Assembly: GCF_947179515.1 (NCBI RefSeq)
Contig: NC_067481.1
Coordinates: 28,290,086 to 28,354,085 of the forward strand
Length of the DNA: 64,000 bases
Source: Apodemus sylvaticus
Taxonomy: Eukaryota; Chordata; Mammalia; Rodentia; Muridae
Reading direction: 5' to 3'
Positions within the stretch are counted from its first letter, which is position 1. Every line of letters begins with the position of its first letter. The position numbers and the translations under genes are program-made. Below are positions 1-11,028 of this stretch, in pieces. A model generated the notes under the pieces. It searched no databases. It saw only the letters and a list, made by a program, of their open reading frames with translations, and was not told the DNA's origin.

Positions 1-163
1 CTTTCTGTCCCAATACCTAATGTGTTTCATAGCCAGCTGTTGAACATGTTGTCAGAATGGATTGGGGAAGGGGGATAATGGATAGGCAGTGGCTCTGCCA
101 ACCCTATTTGCCATTCTTTGCCTCCAGACTCTAAATAAAACAAGTATCCCTTTTCTCCTTCAG

Positions 164-265
164 ATTGTTCTGAATCCAACTCCCACAGAACTATCTCCTC
201 CCTACAGCCTCAGGCCTGAGGGCCTTGCTGGTCAGATGAGAGGGGATGCCTATGCAACCCTGTGA
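164..265 (+). CDS. Tmem92-like: Tmem92-like copy A, terminal coding exon only (partial gene)
   Basis: Last coding exon of a Tmem92-family gene whose first four exons lie off the left edge; bases 1-163 are its intron 4. The acceptor is ttctccttcag and 33 codons follow before TGA at 263-265. The tail reads IVLNPTPTEL, then SPPYSLRPEG, and ends in AYATL, the C-terminus shared by most copies. By family analogy this is the cytoplasmic Pro-Tyr tail of a single-span membrane adaptor. The first base is A rather than the usual G, giving Ile instead of Val. Exon and flank are closest to copy 5, so this is a type I copy. Whether the rest of the gene is intact cannot be seen here. Confidence 0.8.
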   Translation: MVLNPTPTELSPPYSLRPEGLAGQMRGDAYATL

Positions 266-860
266 GCTGCCTCACACACAGACCTCTTGGATCAAGCCCA
301 GGACCCTGGAATGACTGCTGATCCCATCATGTCTCTTGTACTTTGATTTAATTTAATTTAATTTTTTTTATACACCACGGCCCCCTCCCGTTCTGTCTTG
401 AGATCTAAGCTGGGTCCAGAATCTCTGTCCCACATTCAAGGTTGTTGACAACTTTAAGAATTGGCAATGGCTGTAGTGGTTGCAGAGAGATCATTGCTAG
501 TGGAGTGGCAACCTTGACTGGACAGCTCACCCCACCATCCTACAGAAGCACTTCCGTGCCTGGAAGAGATTGAAGACTGAACAGCACAGACTCTGAGCCA
601 TCTTCCAACCATACCTGAGCAGAGAGGGCCTCGCTGTCCCTCTATAGCAATGTGAGAACCCAGGGACTGAGTGTCAGAAGCTGGCTGCAGAGTGGGGATA
701 CAGAAAAGATCAGAGGCTGAGGAAACAATTCTGACTTCTTCCATTGGTGACTGACTGCACTGACACCTGCTGGGAGGACTGAGCAGCCAAGGTGTGATGA
801 AGGCTTAGACCTTCAACTTCCTGGGATTTGGGAGCAATAAAGAAATGAACTTGGAAACTC
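266..860 (+). other. 3' untranslated region of copy A
   Basis: Sequence after the stop is conserved in all six copies up to a poly(A) hexamer, here canonical AATAAA at 836-841. The right end is approximate (about 20 bases after the hexamer). An antisense frame stays open through 454-744 but shows no sign of constraint. Confidence 0.55.
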
Positions 861-2373
861 CCAAGATATCCGAATCCAGTCCTGGGAGACCAGAACTCAA
901 TTAAGTATGGAACTCTCAGGGAGATACAAGTGAGAACCAGGCTTCTGGGAGAAGGTAGGGTGGGGAGAAAGCCTGGAGAAGCAGGCATGGTTAGACTCCT
1001 GTCCAGTGAGGCCAAGGAGCACTTCCTTCCACATTCCTCTCCTGGAATCCCCTGGAGGGAGAGGGGAGGCAGACCTCACCTTGCTCCTCCTCCTGCTGAG
1101 CCTGGGTTCCAGGCACTAGAGCTCAGACTCCTAAAGAGAAGGTTTTGTCCTGTAGCTGAGAGACTGAGGACAGCCTGGAGTGTGGACTGTATTGAGGGGT
1201 CGATGAGTAAAGACAGTTTTGGTGCCCATGCTTTTGCACCTTACCCCTGTCTTTACTGTGTGTACTGCAGAGGGCTGAAGGCCCCTGTTTCTCTTCAGAC
1301 AGACCACACTACCAAAGCTCACAGCTTAGGTGTGCAGGCAAATCAGGTGTGTCTATCTTGGACTCTCAGTAAACCAGGCCGGCTATTGAAGATGGTATAG
1401 GGCTTTCCATTCAGTGGTATGGCCTGGAGAGAGTTGCTTTCTGCAGTTTAGTGGCTGAAAAGTTTTATCATCTTTAAAATGTGTGTCAGTGTTTTGTTAG
1501 GGTGTCAGATCCCCTGGAATTGGTGTTCTAGATGACTATGTCCTGGCTTGTGGGTATTGGGTATTGAACCCCAGTTCTGCAGAGCTGCCTGTATTCTAAC
1601 CATCGAGACATCTCTCCAGGCCCCTGAATGCATCTATTCCCACTCATTATAGTCCCTACTGTGGGTGAGAGTGAAGAGATGTTAGGTTTTCAGAGGTGAC
1701 CTAGCACTGTCCATTCCACCAATATTTGTAAAGCCACTGCTCTACTGTTCGTATTCTCGATGTCCAGGATGAGACCAGGTGCGATGCCACTTCTCAGGAT
1801 AAATCTGTAGAGAGGCCCACACCAAAGCTCACAAAGATGCAGATGTGCACATTCTGGTGCGCTGGACTGGGGGTGTGTGAAACACTGGCCCACATCCATT
1901 GACCTGTGGGAGCTAGTTCTGTTAGACATGCATCCACGCTGAACCCCCATGCCCTCAGGATGAAGGATCTGTCATGCCAACCTGCACTGTGTCTGTCTTA
2001 TTGGGAGAAATGATAAGTTCATAGAAGCTTTGTAAAATAAACTCAAATATTTTATTTTTATAAATGTGTGTTTATGTGTTTCTCTGCACCTGTGATAAGA
2101 TCTAGAAGAACCAGGTGCTGTGGTGAAGTTCCAGGTTAGTCAGGATTTTGAAGCAGGGAATTACAGACCCTTTTGGACTCTGATGGGTCAAGTGTAGGTA
2201 ACACACTTCCTTCTTTCAGAAGTTATAGAGCAAAGGATGGAGTTGCTCTTGTCCAGTGTCATTGCTGTGACGTTTAAAATGTGAACAGAGCCAAATGCAC
2301 CAAGTAAATCCTGAGACACTTTGAATTTCACTTATCGTATTTTAGCATTTATATGTGATGTTGGTTTTATTTA
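861..2373. other. Type I 3' flank, no gene seen
   Basis: Non-coding flank found after type I copies only (here, about 36000-37560 and 58045-59553). It contains an antisense B3-like SINE remnant at about 1500-1624. A + strand frame at 930-1400 is open in all three flanks, but it has no recognisable domain and drifts at a roughly neutral ratio, so it is not called a gene. Confidence 0.6.
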
Positions 2374-2722
2374 GTAGCAAGGTAGTGACCTTTAATTCTA
2401 GTATTAAGGAGGCAGAGGCAAGCAGATCTCTGAGTTTAAGGCCAGCCAAGTCTACTGAGTGAGTTCCAGGATGCCAGGAGTACACAGAGAAACCCTGTCT
2501 CAAAAGTAAGGTGATTTTGAATTTCACATAAAAAGTTGTCTTAGGGGCTGGAGAAATGGCTCAGTAGTTAAGAGCACTGACTGCTCTTCTGAAGATCCTG
2601 AGTTCAAATCTGAGCAACCACATTGTGGCTCACAATCAACTGTAAGGAGATCTGACATCTTCTTCTGGAGTGTCTGAATAAAGCAACAGTAGATTCACAT
2701 ATAATAAATAAATAAATCTTTT
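2374..2722 (+). repeat. B1 then B2 SINE pair
   Basis: A B1 (Alu-like) at about 2374-2509 has the diagnostic order: ctttaat, gaggcagaggca, ccag, gagttccagga and acacagagaaaccctgtctc. A B2 follows at about 2546-2722, starting ggggctggagaaatggctca and ending in an (AATA)n tail. The same pair sits at about 11029-11395, 52384-52775 and 59554-59905, so it predates the unit duplications. Confidence 0.8.
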
Positions 2723-2729
2723 TTTTAAA

Positions 2730-5430
2730 AAGTAACTTAGTTAGAGTTTTACTGCTATGAATAGACACTATTACCAAGGCAGCGCTTAATAAGACATTTA
2801 ATTGGGGTTAGCTTATAGGTTCAGAGGTTCAGTCCAGAATCATCAAGGCAGGAACATACTAGCATCTAAGCTGGCATGATGCAGGAGAAGTTCAGAGTTC
2901 TAATCCTCATCTGACGATCACTAGGAGAATACTGGCTTCCAGGCAGCTACAATGAGGGTCTCAAAGCCCACATCCACAGTGACACTCCTACTCCAACAAG
3001 GCCACACCTTACAATAGTGCCACTCCCTGATCCAAGCACAGACAAATCATCACAATCCACTCCCTGACCCCCCATTGGCTTACTCAAACATGTGACTCTA
3101 TGGGTCCATATATAGCCATAACATAATAAAATGTATATTCAGTATAACTTCCAAAGACTCCATATTTGATAGCAGTATCAACAATGTTACAAGTCTTAAG
3201 TTCAAAATCTCTTCTGAGATCCATCCAATCGCTTACCTGTAATTCTGGAATCAAGAAAGGAAACCAGCTGGGAAACTTGAAACTCTGAAACTCCATGTGT
3301 GTCTGATGTAGAAGTGGTCTTCAGAACTCCAACTCCTTTCTAATCTTTGTTGACTGTAACAAGCTTCTTTTCCTAGGTTGGTTCCATTCCCTGTTAGCAG
3401 CTTTTTCTCAGTGGATATCCCATGGTTCTGATATCTCAAAAATCTTGGGGTCTCCAAGGCAGCTTCAATGTTACAGCTTCTCCGTTTAGTGTCTGGAATC
3501 CACACATGATTTTCTGGGCTCTACCAAAGGACTGTCATCACTTCTCCAGCTCTGTCCTCTGTAGCATTCTAAGCTTAGGTTGATCTACTCCACTGATGCT
3601 GCTGTTGTTGGTCATTATTCCATGGTACTGGCATCTCTAATATGCTGGATCTTCTGCTGCAACTAGGTTTCCCCAACAGGCTCTCAAAGGCTCTCTTCAA
3701 GGTGCCAAGAATCAATTCTATGTATGAACCATGGGTCACCAAGTACAACTGAGGCTGCACAGTCACCAATGGCCTCCCATGGCCTCTCACAGTGGCAAGT
3801 GTCTACTGCTCTTCATGACCCCTTCGAGACATCAAAACAAGTACTACCTGGGTGACTCTTGCATTATCAAGTACAGCTGCAGCATGTGGTACAACCTTGG
3901 CTATCTGTGGAACACATGTTCTCTGTGCTCTCAGGAAACACTTTCCCTCTCCTTAGTGAGGCAGCTCTCTTCTCTTCTCTCTTTTTTTTTCCAGGAGGTT
4001 TGTAGTTGGTGTTGTTGTTGCCTTTTATTGTTTTGTTTTGTTTTTGTTTTGTTTTTGAGACAGGAGTTCTCTCTGTAGCCCTGGCTGTCTTCATTCTGTA
4101 GACCAGGCTGGCCTCAAACTCAGAAATTTGCCTGCCTCTGCCTCCCAACTGCTGGGATTAAGGGCGTGTGCTACCACTGCCCTGCTTTCTCTTTTTTCTT
4201 TTCAATTTCTTTCAAAATAAAATTTTCAATATCTATTTATTTCACTCTCTCTGTCTTCAGACACACCAGAAGAGGGCATAAGATCCCCATTATAGATGGT
4301 GGTGAGCCACCATGTGGTTGCTGGGAATTGAACTCAGGACTTCTAAAAGAGCAGTTAGTGCTCTTCACAGCTGAGTCATCTCTCCAGCCCAAAGATTTAT
4401 TTTTATTTATTTATTTATTTTTTTTGTGAGTACACTGACAGTGTCTTCATACATACCAGAAGAGGGCATGGGAGCACTGTACAGAAAGTTGTGAGCCACC
4501 ATGTGGTGCTGGGAATTGAACTCAGGACCTCAGTAGCTGCTGAGTTCTACTGCTTCTGGAGATGGAACATGGTACTCCTTATTCTATTACCAACTCTCTG
4601 TTTCCCAACGTTCTGCCTAAACTTGACTATCCTGGAACTTGCTCTGCAGATTGACCTTGAACACAGAGACCTGCATGTCTCTGTCTTCTGGAATGCTGGG
4701 AATAAAGGCATGTACCAGCATGCCTGAATTTAAGCTTTTCTTCACCTAGAACCTGCTTGGTCCCAGGCAGGCCTTGAACTCTTAGATCTGTTTGGCTTTG
4801 TCTCCTGGGATTAAAGGTGTGTACTCTATACCTGGACCTAAATGAAGCTGGGCAGGATCTCGCTCCCAAATACCTTAATCTGCTCTCTCCAAGAGCATAG
4901 GATTCAGCTCCATTTCACTTCCTGGGGCCCTGCTAATACTGGAACCATATATTTTATATTTTTCCTTTCTTAGCATGAGTACTTAACCAGAGAACAAATT
5001 TTCTGCTGGGTTTTTTGAGACTTCCTTTGTCAATGCAATTAATCTAAATCTCTTCTCCCTCACCTTAGGCAGACTCTTCAGACAAGAGCAAAAACTAGAT
5101 ACATTCTGCCGCAAAATAATACAAAAGTAGTTTCTAAACTACATACTGAAATTTTTCACTGAAATGGCTTGGTCTAGGTCCTCATAATTGAAATCATTCT
5201 CACTAACAAAGTCTTCCACATTCCTACTAGGCTGGTTCATTTAGCCCTACTTAAAGCATTCTTCTGCTTTCCAAATCCAAAGTCCCCAAAACTACTTTCT
5301 TACAAACAATAGCATGGTCAGGCCTATCACAGCAATACCCTACTTCTGGTACAAAATTCTGTCTTAGGGTTTTACTGCTGTGAAAAGACACCATGGCCAA
5401 GGCAACATTATTGCTTGTCTTGAATTTAAA
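2730..5430. repeat. Composite old interspersed repeat with nested antisense B1/B2
   Basis: A long rodent interspersed repeat (ttactgctatga, gacactattaccaaggca and so on) that I know as high-copy in mouse, possibly an Lx-type LINE end; the class is not settled. Nested inside are an antisense B1 (about 4043-4184) and two antisense B2 elements (about 4215-4392 and 4393-4545). Two B1-like antisense segments (about 4618-4727 and 4740-4835) also occur. No coding potential beyond short shadow frames. Confidence 0.6.
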
Positions 5431-5472
5431 ATTTTTATTTTAAAGGTTTTGTTTTGTTTTTATAATATCTGA

Positions 5473-5811
5473 TGGTGCAGGCACACACTTTTAATCCCAG
5501 ACTGGATACAGATTGAGGTGGAATCACTTGAGTTGAAGGCCAGTCTGGTCTACAGAGTGAGTTTCAGGACAACCAGAGTTACACAGAGAAGCCCTCTCTT
5601 GAAAATATAAAACAGGGCTGACCAGAATGAGCAGAGGTCCTGAATTCAAATTCCCAGCAACTACATGATGGCTCACAACCATCAGTACAGCTACAGTGTA
5701 TTCATATACATAAAATAAATAAAAAATTGAAATACTAAAATGATATTGAAAGATATTTTAATTACATCCATTCATTTGCTCTCTCTCTCTATCTACCCCC
5801 CTTGTGTTTAT

Positions 5812-5843
<32 letters not shown>

Positions 5844-6260
5844 TTGCAGTCAAGTACATTTAGTTGACTTTCTCCTTCTACTACATGGGTCCCAGAGATC
5901 AAATTAAGGTTTTCAAAGCTGGATGTGACAGTACAGGCCTTTAATCACTGAATTCAGTAGGCAGAGGCACAGGGATCTCTATGAGACAGAGGATAGCCTG
6001 GTCAACGGAATGGGTGCCAGGACAGCCAAGCTCTGTACAGAGATCCTGTATCAGAAAACAATTCCAATAAAGAAAAGAAAGCAAAGTCTGGCAGTGGTGG
6101 CACATGCCTTTAATCCCAGAACTTGGGAGGCACAGGCAGGCGGATTTCTGAGTTCAAGGCCAGCCTAGTCTACAGAGTGAGTTCCAGGACAGCCAGGGCT
6201 ACACAGAGAAACCCTTTCTGGGAAAAAAAAAACCAAAACAAACAAACAAACAAACAAAAG
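5473..6260 (+). repeat. Three + strand B1 elements and a (TG)n tract
   Basis: B1 copies lie at about 5473-5612, 5920-6060 (diverged) and 6088-6260 (youngest, with an (AAAC)n tail). A (TG)n microsatellite is at about 5812-5847. The youngest B1 is flanked by a direct repeat, aaagcaaag, and is missing from the equivalent places upstream of copies 2 and 3. Confidence 0.75.
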
Positions 6261-6349
6261 CAAAGAAACCAAAATTCAGGTTTTCGGGCTTGTTGGTAAG
6301 CACATTCACCCAGCAAATCACCTGGCTGGCCTTACAGGTTTGTTTTGTT

Positions 6350-6835
6350 TTAAATTTTTTTGTTTCCTTTTCATGGGTCTGAGTATTTATTGCATAGATG
6401 TTTATGTCCCATATGCATGCCTGGTGCCCTCAGAGTTCAGAAGCCGGCATCATCTAGAACTGGAGTTTCAGGTGTTTATGAGCCGTCTTGATTACAGATT
6501 CTGGAAACAGAATCCAGGTCCAAGGACATCTGCTCTCCAACTCTGAGTCACCTTTCCAGACTGTTCTCCCTCCCAACTCACACAGGGTGACTCTGTGTAG
6601 TCTTGGCTGACCTGGAACTTGCTCTGTAGACCAGGCTAGCTTCAGTAACCCACCTGTCTCTTGTCTCTGGAATGCTGGGGTTTAAAGGTTTGTGCTACCA
6701 ACACCTGGCTTTTTTTTTTTTAATTCAATCCTAGCTGCTCCAGATCTCACTATTTAAATCATAATAGCTTTGAACTCACAGAGATTTGCCTTCTTATCCT
6801 TGCTGGGATTAAAGGTTGGGCAACCACGCCCTGCT
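6350..6835 (-). repeat. Antisense B3, B1 and B1 remnant upstream of copy 1
   Basis: A B3-like SINE (about 6350-6570) is followed by an antisense B1 (about 6580-6713) and a diverged antisense B1 remnant (about 6766-6834) that ends ccacgccctg. The same trio precedes copies 2, 3 and 4 and lies at the right edge of the window. Before copy 5 only the last part remains. Confidence 0.7.
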
Positions 6836-6850
6836 CTTACCACTATTTAA
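6824..6850 (+). promoter_or_regulatory. Putative promoter of copy 1: CCACGCCC box and TATTTAA
   Basis: CCACGCCC at 6824-6831 (GC/KLF-like) and TATTTAA at 6844-6850 lie 302 bases upstream of the ATG. Their spacing is kept in every copy, which suggests a core promoter. The transcription start is inferred, not shown. A strong acceptor-like ccccttgcag directly before the ATG leaves open a non-coding first exon. Confidence 0.4.
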
Positions 6851-7145
6851 GCACAGCATAGCAGAGGGACATCCATAGCGCTCTGCTCCATCCAACTTTC
6901 AAAGTTGGCAAATCAATCTCTTCTAAACTCCCAATTCCCAATTCCTCAAACTCAAGCAAGGCCAGGTCTTCTCTACTTCCCTTTTCTGAGCTCTAGGTCA
7001 GCTCAGTGCCCTGGTTGTGCCCAACTCTGGTGTGTTAACTGAGCCCCTATCCTGAGGCTGGGCCCCATAGGTAGAGGGAAGTTGGGAAGGTCTTGCCCTG
7101 TCACTCTGTCCTTACACACAGAAGCTCAGTGGCCCCCTTGCAGGG

Positions 7146-8775
7146 ATGATGGACTCCTGTGTTCTGGGCATACTCACCTTGATCTTTGGCCTGCTTTCCA
7201 GACTCCAAGGAGTAAGCACCAATGAGGTAAGCCATTCTTCTGTGAATTTGGGAGGACTCTATGGGGCAGAGCCTTATCCCTGGACATGGCTGTTGGAGGG
7301 AGGGAGAGTCTGAGACCCACTGTCTGGAACAATCTCTGAGCAGAGACTAGCCCACAGTTCTTTGTGAGACAGAGATTCCTGTTCCCAGTCCGGCCTCAAA
7401 CTGTCTCCGTAGCCTTGAATAGCTCTATCTTCTCTTGAGTTCTGTCATAATGGATAAGCAGCACTGGTTTACACACACCAACCTGATTTATCTCCATGTT
7501 GGAAAAGCATTCCCATACCTGAGACCCAACTCCCAGGCTTTGAGCATTGACCTCTGTCTTTTCTTCCACAGGGGGCAAACACATGTGACAGCTTGTAAGT
7601 ATGGGACTTTGTCTAGAATTATCAGTAAAAGAAAGGTGGGGTGGGGGTGGGGGAACCTGCATGTGCCCAGATTCTGCCCTGCATAAGGGGACAGACTCCT
7701 AATTCCTATCACTTTTGCTGAAACCATAGCCCATCTCACCTTACCCAACCTCAGAATCTGCAGTCTGGAACTGTTGCTAATCCCCAACCTTTCACAGCTG
7801 GGGGAGGGGGAGTCACATGGGCAATGTCCCACTGCTGCCTCCCATGGGAGATCAGCACCATGACCATTCTGCTTGAGGAACAGTGGCATCCTGCCCTGAT
7901 GAACTCTGAACTCAGGCCTCAAGTCCAGACCCCGAATCCTCCCAGTGAACCCAGGATGGAACTGTACCCCAAAACCACTAAGAGTGGCTTGCAACCTGAG
8001 CTTCAAAGAGTCTAGGGAATCAGGGACCTTTTATTTGACACTCTGATGCCATCAGTATCTCCCCATGTCTGTTTGTCCTGACTAGAAGCTGCCCCAAAGG
8101 ATTCACATGCTGTGACAATGAATGCTGCCCAGAAAGAAAGGCCTGGGATCCTGCAAATGACCCCTTCCTGTAAGCCGGGGTCACCACTTCTGGTCATCAT
8201 TCACTGAGGGCTGGGTCCACCAGAGACAAGGTGGGGGTGGGTGTTGGAGGGGGTTTGGCAAGGGAGCATGGCCTAGGTACTCATGACAACACCATGCCCC
8301 ACCCTAGGCTCTTGTTCATCATCTTGTTGGTCACGGTCACCATCTTTTGCATCTGTGGGCTAGTGGAGTACTTCTGTCCCAATTGTAGAAAAGAGGAGCA
8401 AGATGACAGAACAGGGGATCATCAGAATTCCCGAAAACCGACCTCCATTGCTCCCCTAGAGAGCATTTGGATCACCTCCTTGGATCCCCCACCTTGCTAC
8501 AGTCGGGTGCGTCTTTTTGTCCAAATATCTAATGTTTTATAGCCAGCTGTTGAACATGTTGTCATAATGGGTTGGGGAAGGGGGATAATGGATAGGTAGT
8601 GGCTCTGCCAACCCTATTTGCCATTCTTTGCCCCCAGACTCTAAATAAAACAAGTATCTCTTTTCTCCTGCAGGTTGTTCTGAATCCAACTCCCACAGAA
8701 CCACTTCCTTTCTCCAGCCTCAGGCCTGAGGGCCCTGCTGGTCAGATGAGAGGGAATGCCTATGCAACCCTGTGA
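7146..8775 (+). CDS. Tmem92-like: Tmem92-like copy 1, intact five-exon gene
   Basis: Coding exons 7146-7226, 7572-7594, 8086-8169, 8308-8506 and 8674-8775 give 162 aa with no internal stop. Residues 1-22 are a hydrophobic signal peptide; the start is MM because the second codon (Lys in other copies) is Met. The ectodomain carries Cys 32, 37, 43, 44, 48 and 49, the six-cysteine Shisa-like pattern. The membrane span is about residues 64-82. The tail holds PPCY at 124-127, a WW-domain (PPxY) ligand. The second Tyr motif seen in copies 2 and A is replaced by PLPFSS. The C-terminus is AYATL. Exon 3 ends CT before gtaagc instead of AG, a weaker donor. The family is thought to act as a membrane adaptor; a precise role is not known. 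A type II copy, most like copy 4 in exon 4. Confidence 0.85.
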
Positions 8776-9365
8776 GCTCCCTTACACATAGACCTCTTGG
8801 ATCAAGCCCAGGACCCTGGAATGAATGCTGAACCCATCATGTCTCTTGTACTTTGATTTAATTTATTGCTTGTATACAATGCTTAACCCTCTCCTTCTGG
8901 CTTGAGAGCTAAGTCCAGAATCTCTGTCCCACATTCAAGGTTGTTGACAGCTTTAAGAATTGGCAGTGGCTGTATACAGTGTATGCAGAGAGATCATTGC
9001 TAGTGGACTGCCAACCTTGACTGGACAGCTCACCCCGCCATCCTACAGAAGCACTTCTGTGCCTGGCAGAGATTGAAGACTGAACAGCACAGACTCTGAG
9101 CCATCTTCCAACCATACATGGGCAGAGAGGGCCTCGCTGTCCCTCTATAGCAATGTGAGAACCCAGGGACTGAGTGTCAGAAGCTGGCTGCAGTGTAGGG
9201 ATGGAGACAAGGTCAGAGGCTGAGGAAACACTTCCAGCTTCTTCCATTGGTGACTGACTGCACTGACACCTGCTAGGAGGACTGAGCATCCAAGATGTGA
9301 TGAAGGCTTAGACCTTCAGCTTCCTGGGACTTGGGGGCACTAAAGAAATGAACAGGAAAGCTTTC
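8776..9365 (+). other. 3' untranslated region of copy 1
   Basis: Aligns with the other 3' UTRs. The hexamer position reads ACTAAA (9339-9344) rather than AATAAA, so this copy may use another poly(A) site. The right end is approximate. Confidence 0.5.
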
Positions 9366-11028
9366 CCAATTCTATTCCAGTCCTGTGACCTGCTTTCCTG
9401 GGAGACCAGAGCTTGACTCATAACCATGGGACTCATAGGGATATACAAGCCAGAAAACAGCCTCTTAGCAGAAGGTAGGGGAGGGAGAAAGCCTGGAGAA
9501 GCAGGCATGGTTAGACTCCTATGGAGCGAGGCACACAATGATGCAGATAAGCATCTTCTGGTGCTCTGGACCAGAAAGGCTGTGAAACCCTGGTCCACAT
9601 CCATTGACCTGTGGGACCTTCTTCTGTAAGACAGGCACACATCCCCTAATGATGAAGGATCTGTCATGCCAACCTACATTGTGTCTATTTGATTGGGAGA
9701 AAAGGAAATTACATAGCAGGAATCTAAAATACATGTAATTGTTACATTTTTATAAATGTGTGTTTGTATGTTTCTTTGCGTGTCTATTAAGATCTGGAAG
9801 ACACAGGTGCTGTGGTGTAGTTCCAAGTTGGTCAGAAATCTGAGGCAGAAGGATTACCGCTCTGAATCTAGCCAGAGTTACAATGAGTTAAGCCATGGTG
9901 GGGAGGGTTACTGACAACATAGCTCAGTAGTAGAGAATTTGCCTAGCATGTGTAGCATCTGGAGGTAAGTCCCCAGATGCAGCTCCAACAATCTTGTACT
10001 GTATGACAGCTACTGGGAGCAGTGAGCAGGTGGCTAGCTTGGGAGAACTCTAAAGAAAAAAAACCTCTCCTGCTGGGCAGTGGTGGTGCATGGCTTTGAT
10101 CTGAGCACTAGGGAGGCAGAGGCAGGTAGATTTTTGAGTTGCTCAGCAAGAGTTCCGGGACAGCCATGGCTACATAGAGAAAGAGTTTCGAAAATCATAA
10201 ACGTAAACATAAACAAAGAAACAAAAACTCTCCTCAAGACTGAGCTTGTCTGTGTAGCCCGGCTGTCCCTGACTCATTATGTAGTGCAGGCTGCCTTCAA
10301 ACACAGTGATCTACCTGCCTCTCTCTCCCAATTGCTGAGATTAAAGGTGTGCACCACCGCTGCCCAATTTAAGATTTTTTTTGTCTATATTAGTGTTTTG
10401 CCTGCATGTGTATTTGTGTACCAATGTGCATTCAAGACCCTAGGAGGCTGGAGTGGGCTTCAGATCCCCTGGAACTTGGACTCCACACAGTTAATAGCAA
10501 AATTGTGGGTGCTGGGAGTTGATCAAGGTATAAGAAAGGACGTTAGCTGGCTGGAAAAATGACCCAGTGGTAAAGAGAATCTGTGGAATAGCCAAGGCTA
10601 CACAGGGAAAGAACAGCCCTCCCATGGAGCTCCACACCTGACTGCCCTGCAGCACTACTGAGCCTCTGTCTTGCTGGATGCTGGCAAGGGCCTTGGGCTC
10701 TTGTTCTGTGTAGGAATCTTCAGCTTCCAGTCTTATCCCCACCCTGTGTGCAGATAGGGACACAGAGGGACAATTTGGTATCATGGAAAAAACCCTGGGA
10801 GCTCAGAGTTAACCTCTAGGGACCCTTTGGACTCTGAGGAGTCGAGTGTAGGTACCACACTTCCTTCTCTCAGACATTATAGAACAAAGGATGGAGCAGC
10901 TGTTGTCCAGTGTAGTTCCTGTGACGTTTTAAATGTGAGCAGAGCCAAGCACACCAAGTAAATCCTGAGACACTTTCAGTTTCACTTTACATATCGGCAA
11001 CACTTATTTGTTATGTTGGTTATATTTA
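9366..11028. other. Type II 3' flank with B4, B1 and B3 SINEs, no gene seen
   Basis: Type II flank shared with copies 2 and 4. It holds a B4-type element (about 9795-9990) whose second half is ID-like (atagctcagtagtagagaat). Also present are a B1 on + (about 10068-10205), an antisense B1 (about 10240-10368) and a B3-like remnant (about 10375-10510). From about 10815 it returns to sequence like the type I flank at about 2166. Confidence 0.6.

Noticed and set aside
930..1400. A 155-169 codon + frame open in all three type I flanks (also 36096-36605 and 58112-58579)
   Set aside because: Differences between the first and third copies are about 4 silent and 6-7 replacement changes, close to neutral expectation. 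No domain, no splice structure, and the copies start and end differently.
2546..2722. tRNA-like A and B box sequence
   Set aside because: It is the tRNA-derived head of a B2 SINE; the ID/B4 pieces near 9905, 17640 and 43120 are likewise SINEs, not tRNA genes.
7488..8006. 172-codon minus-strand frame over introns 1-2 of copy 1 (also 15489-15911, 34324-34605)
   Set aside because: It covers introns of the sense gene, is broken into shorter frames in the other copies, and has no recognisable domain.
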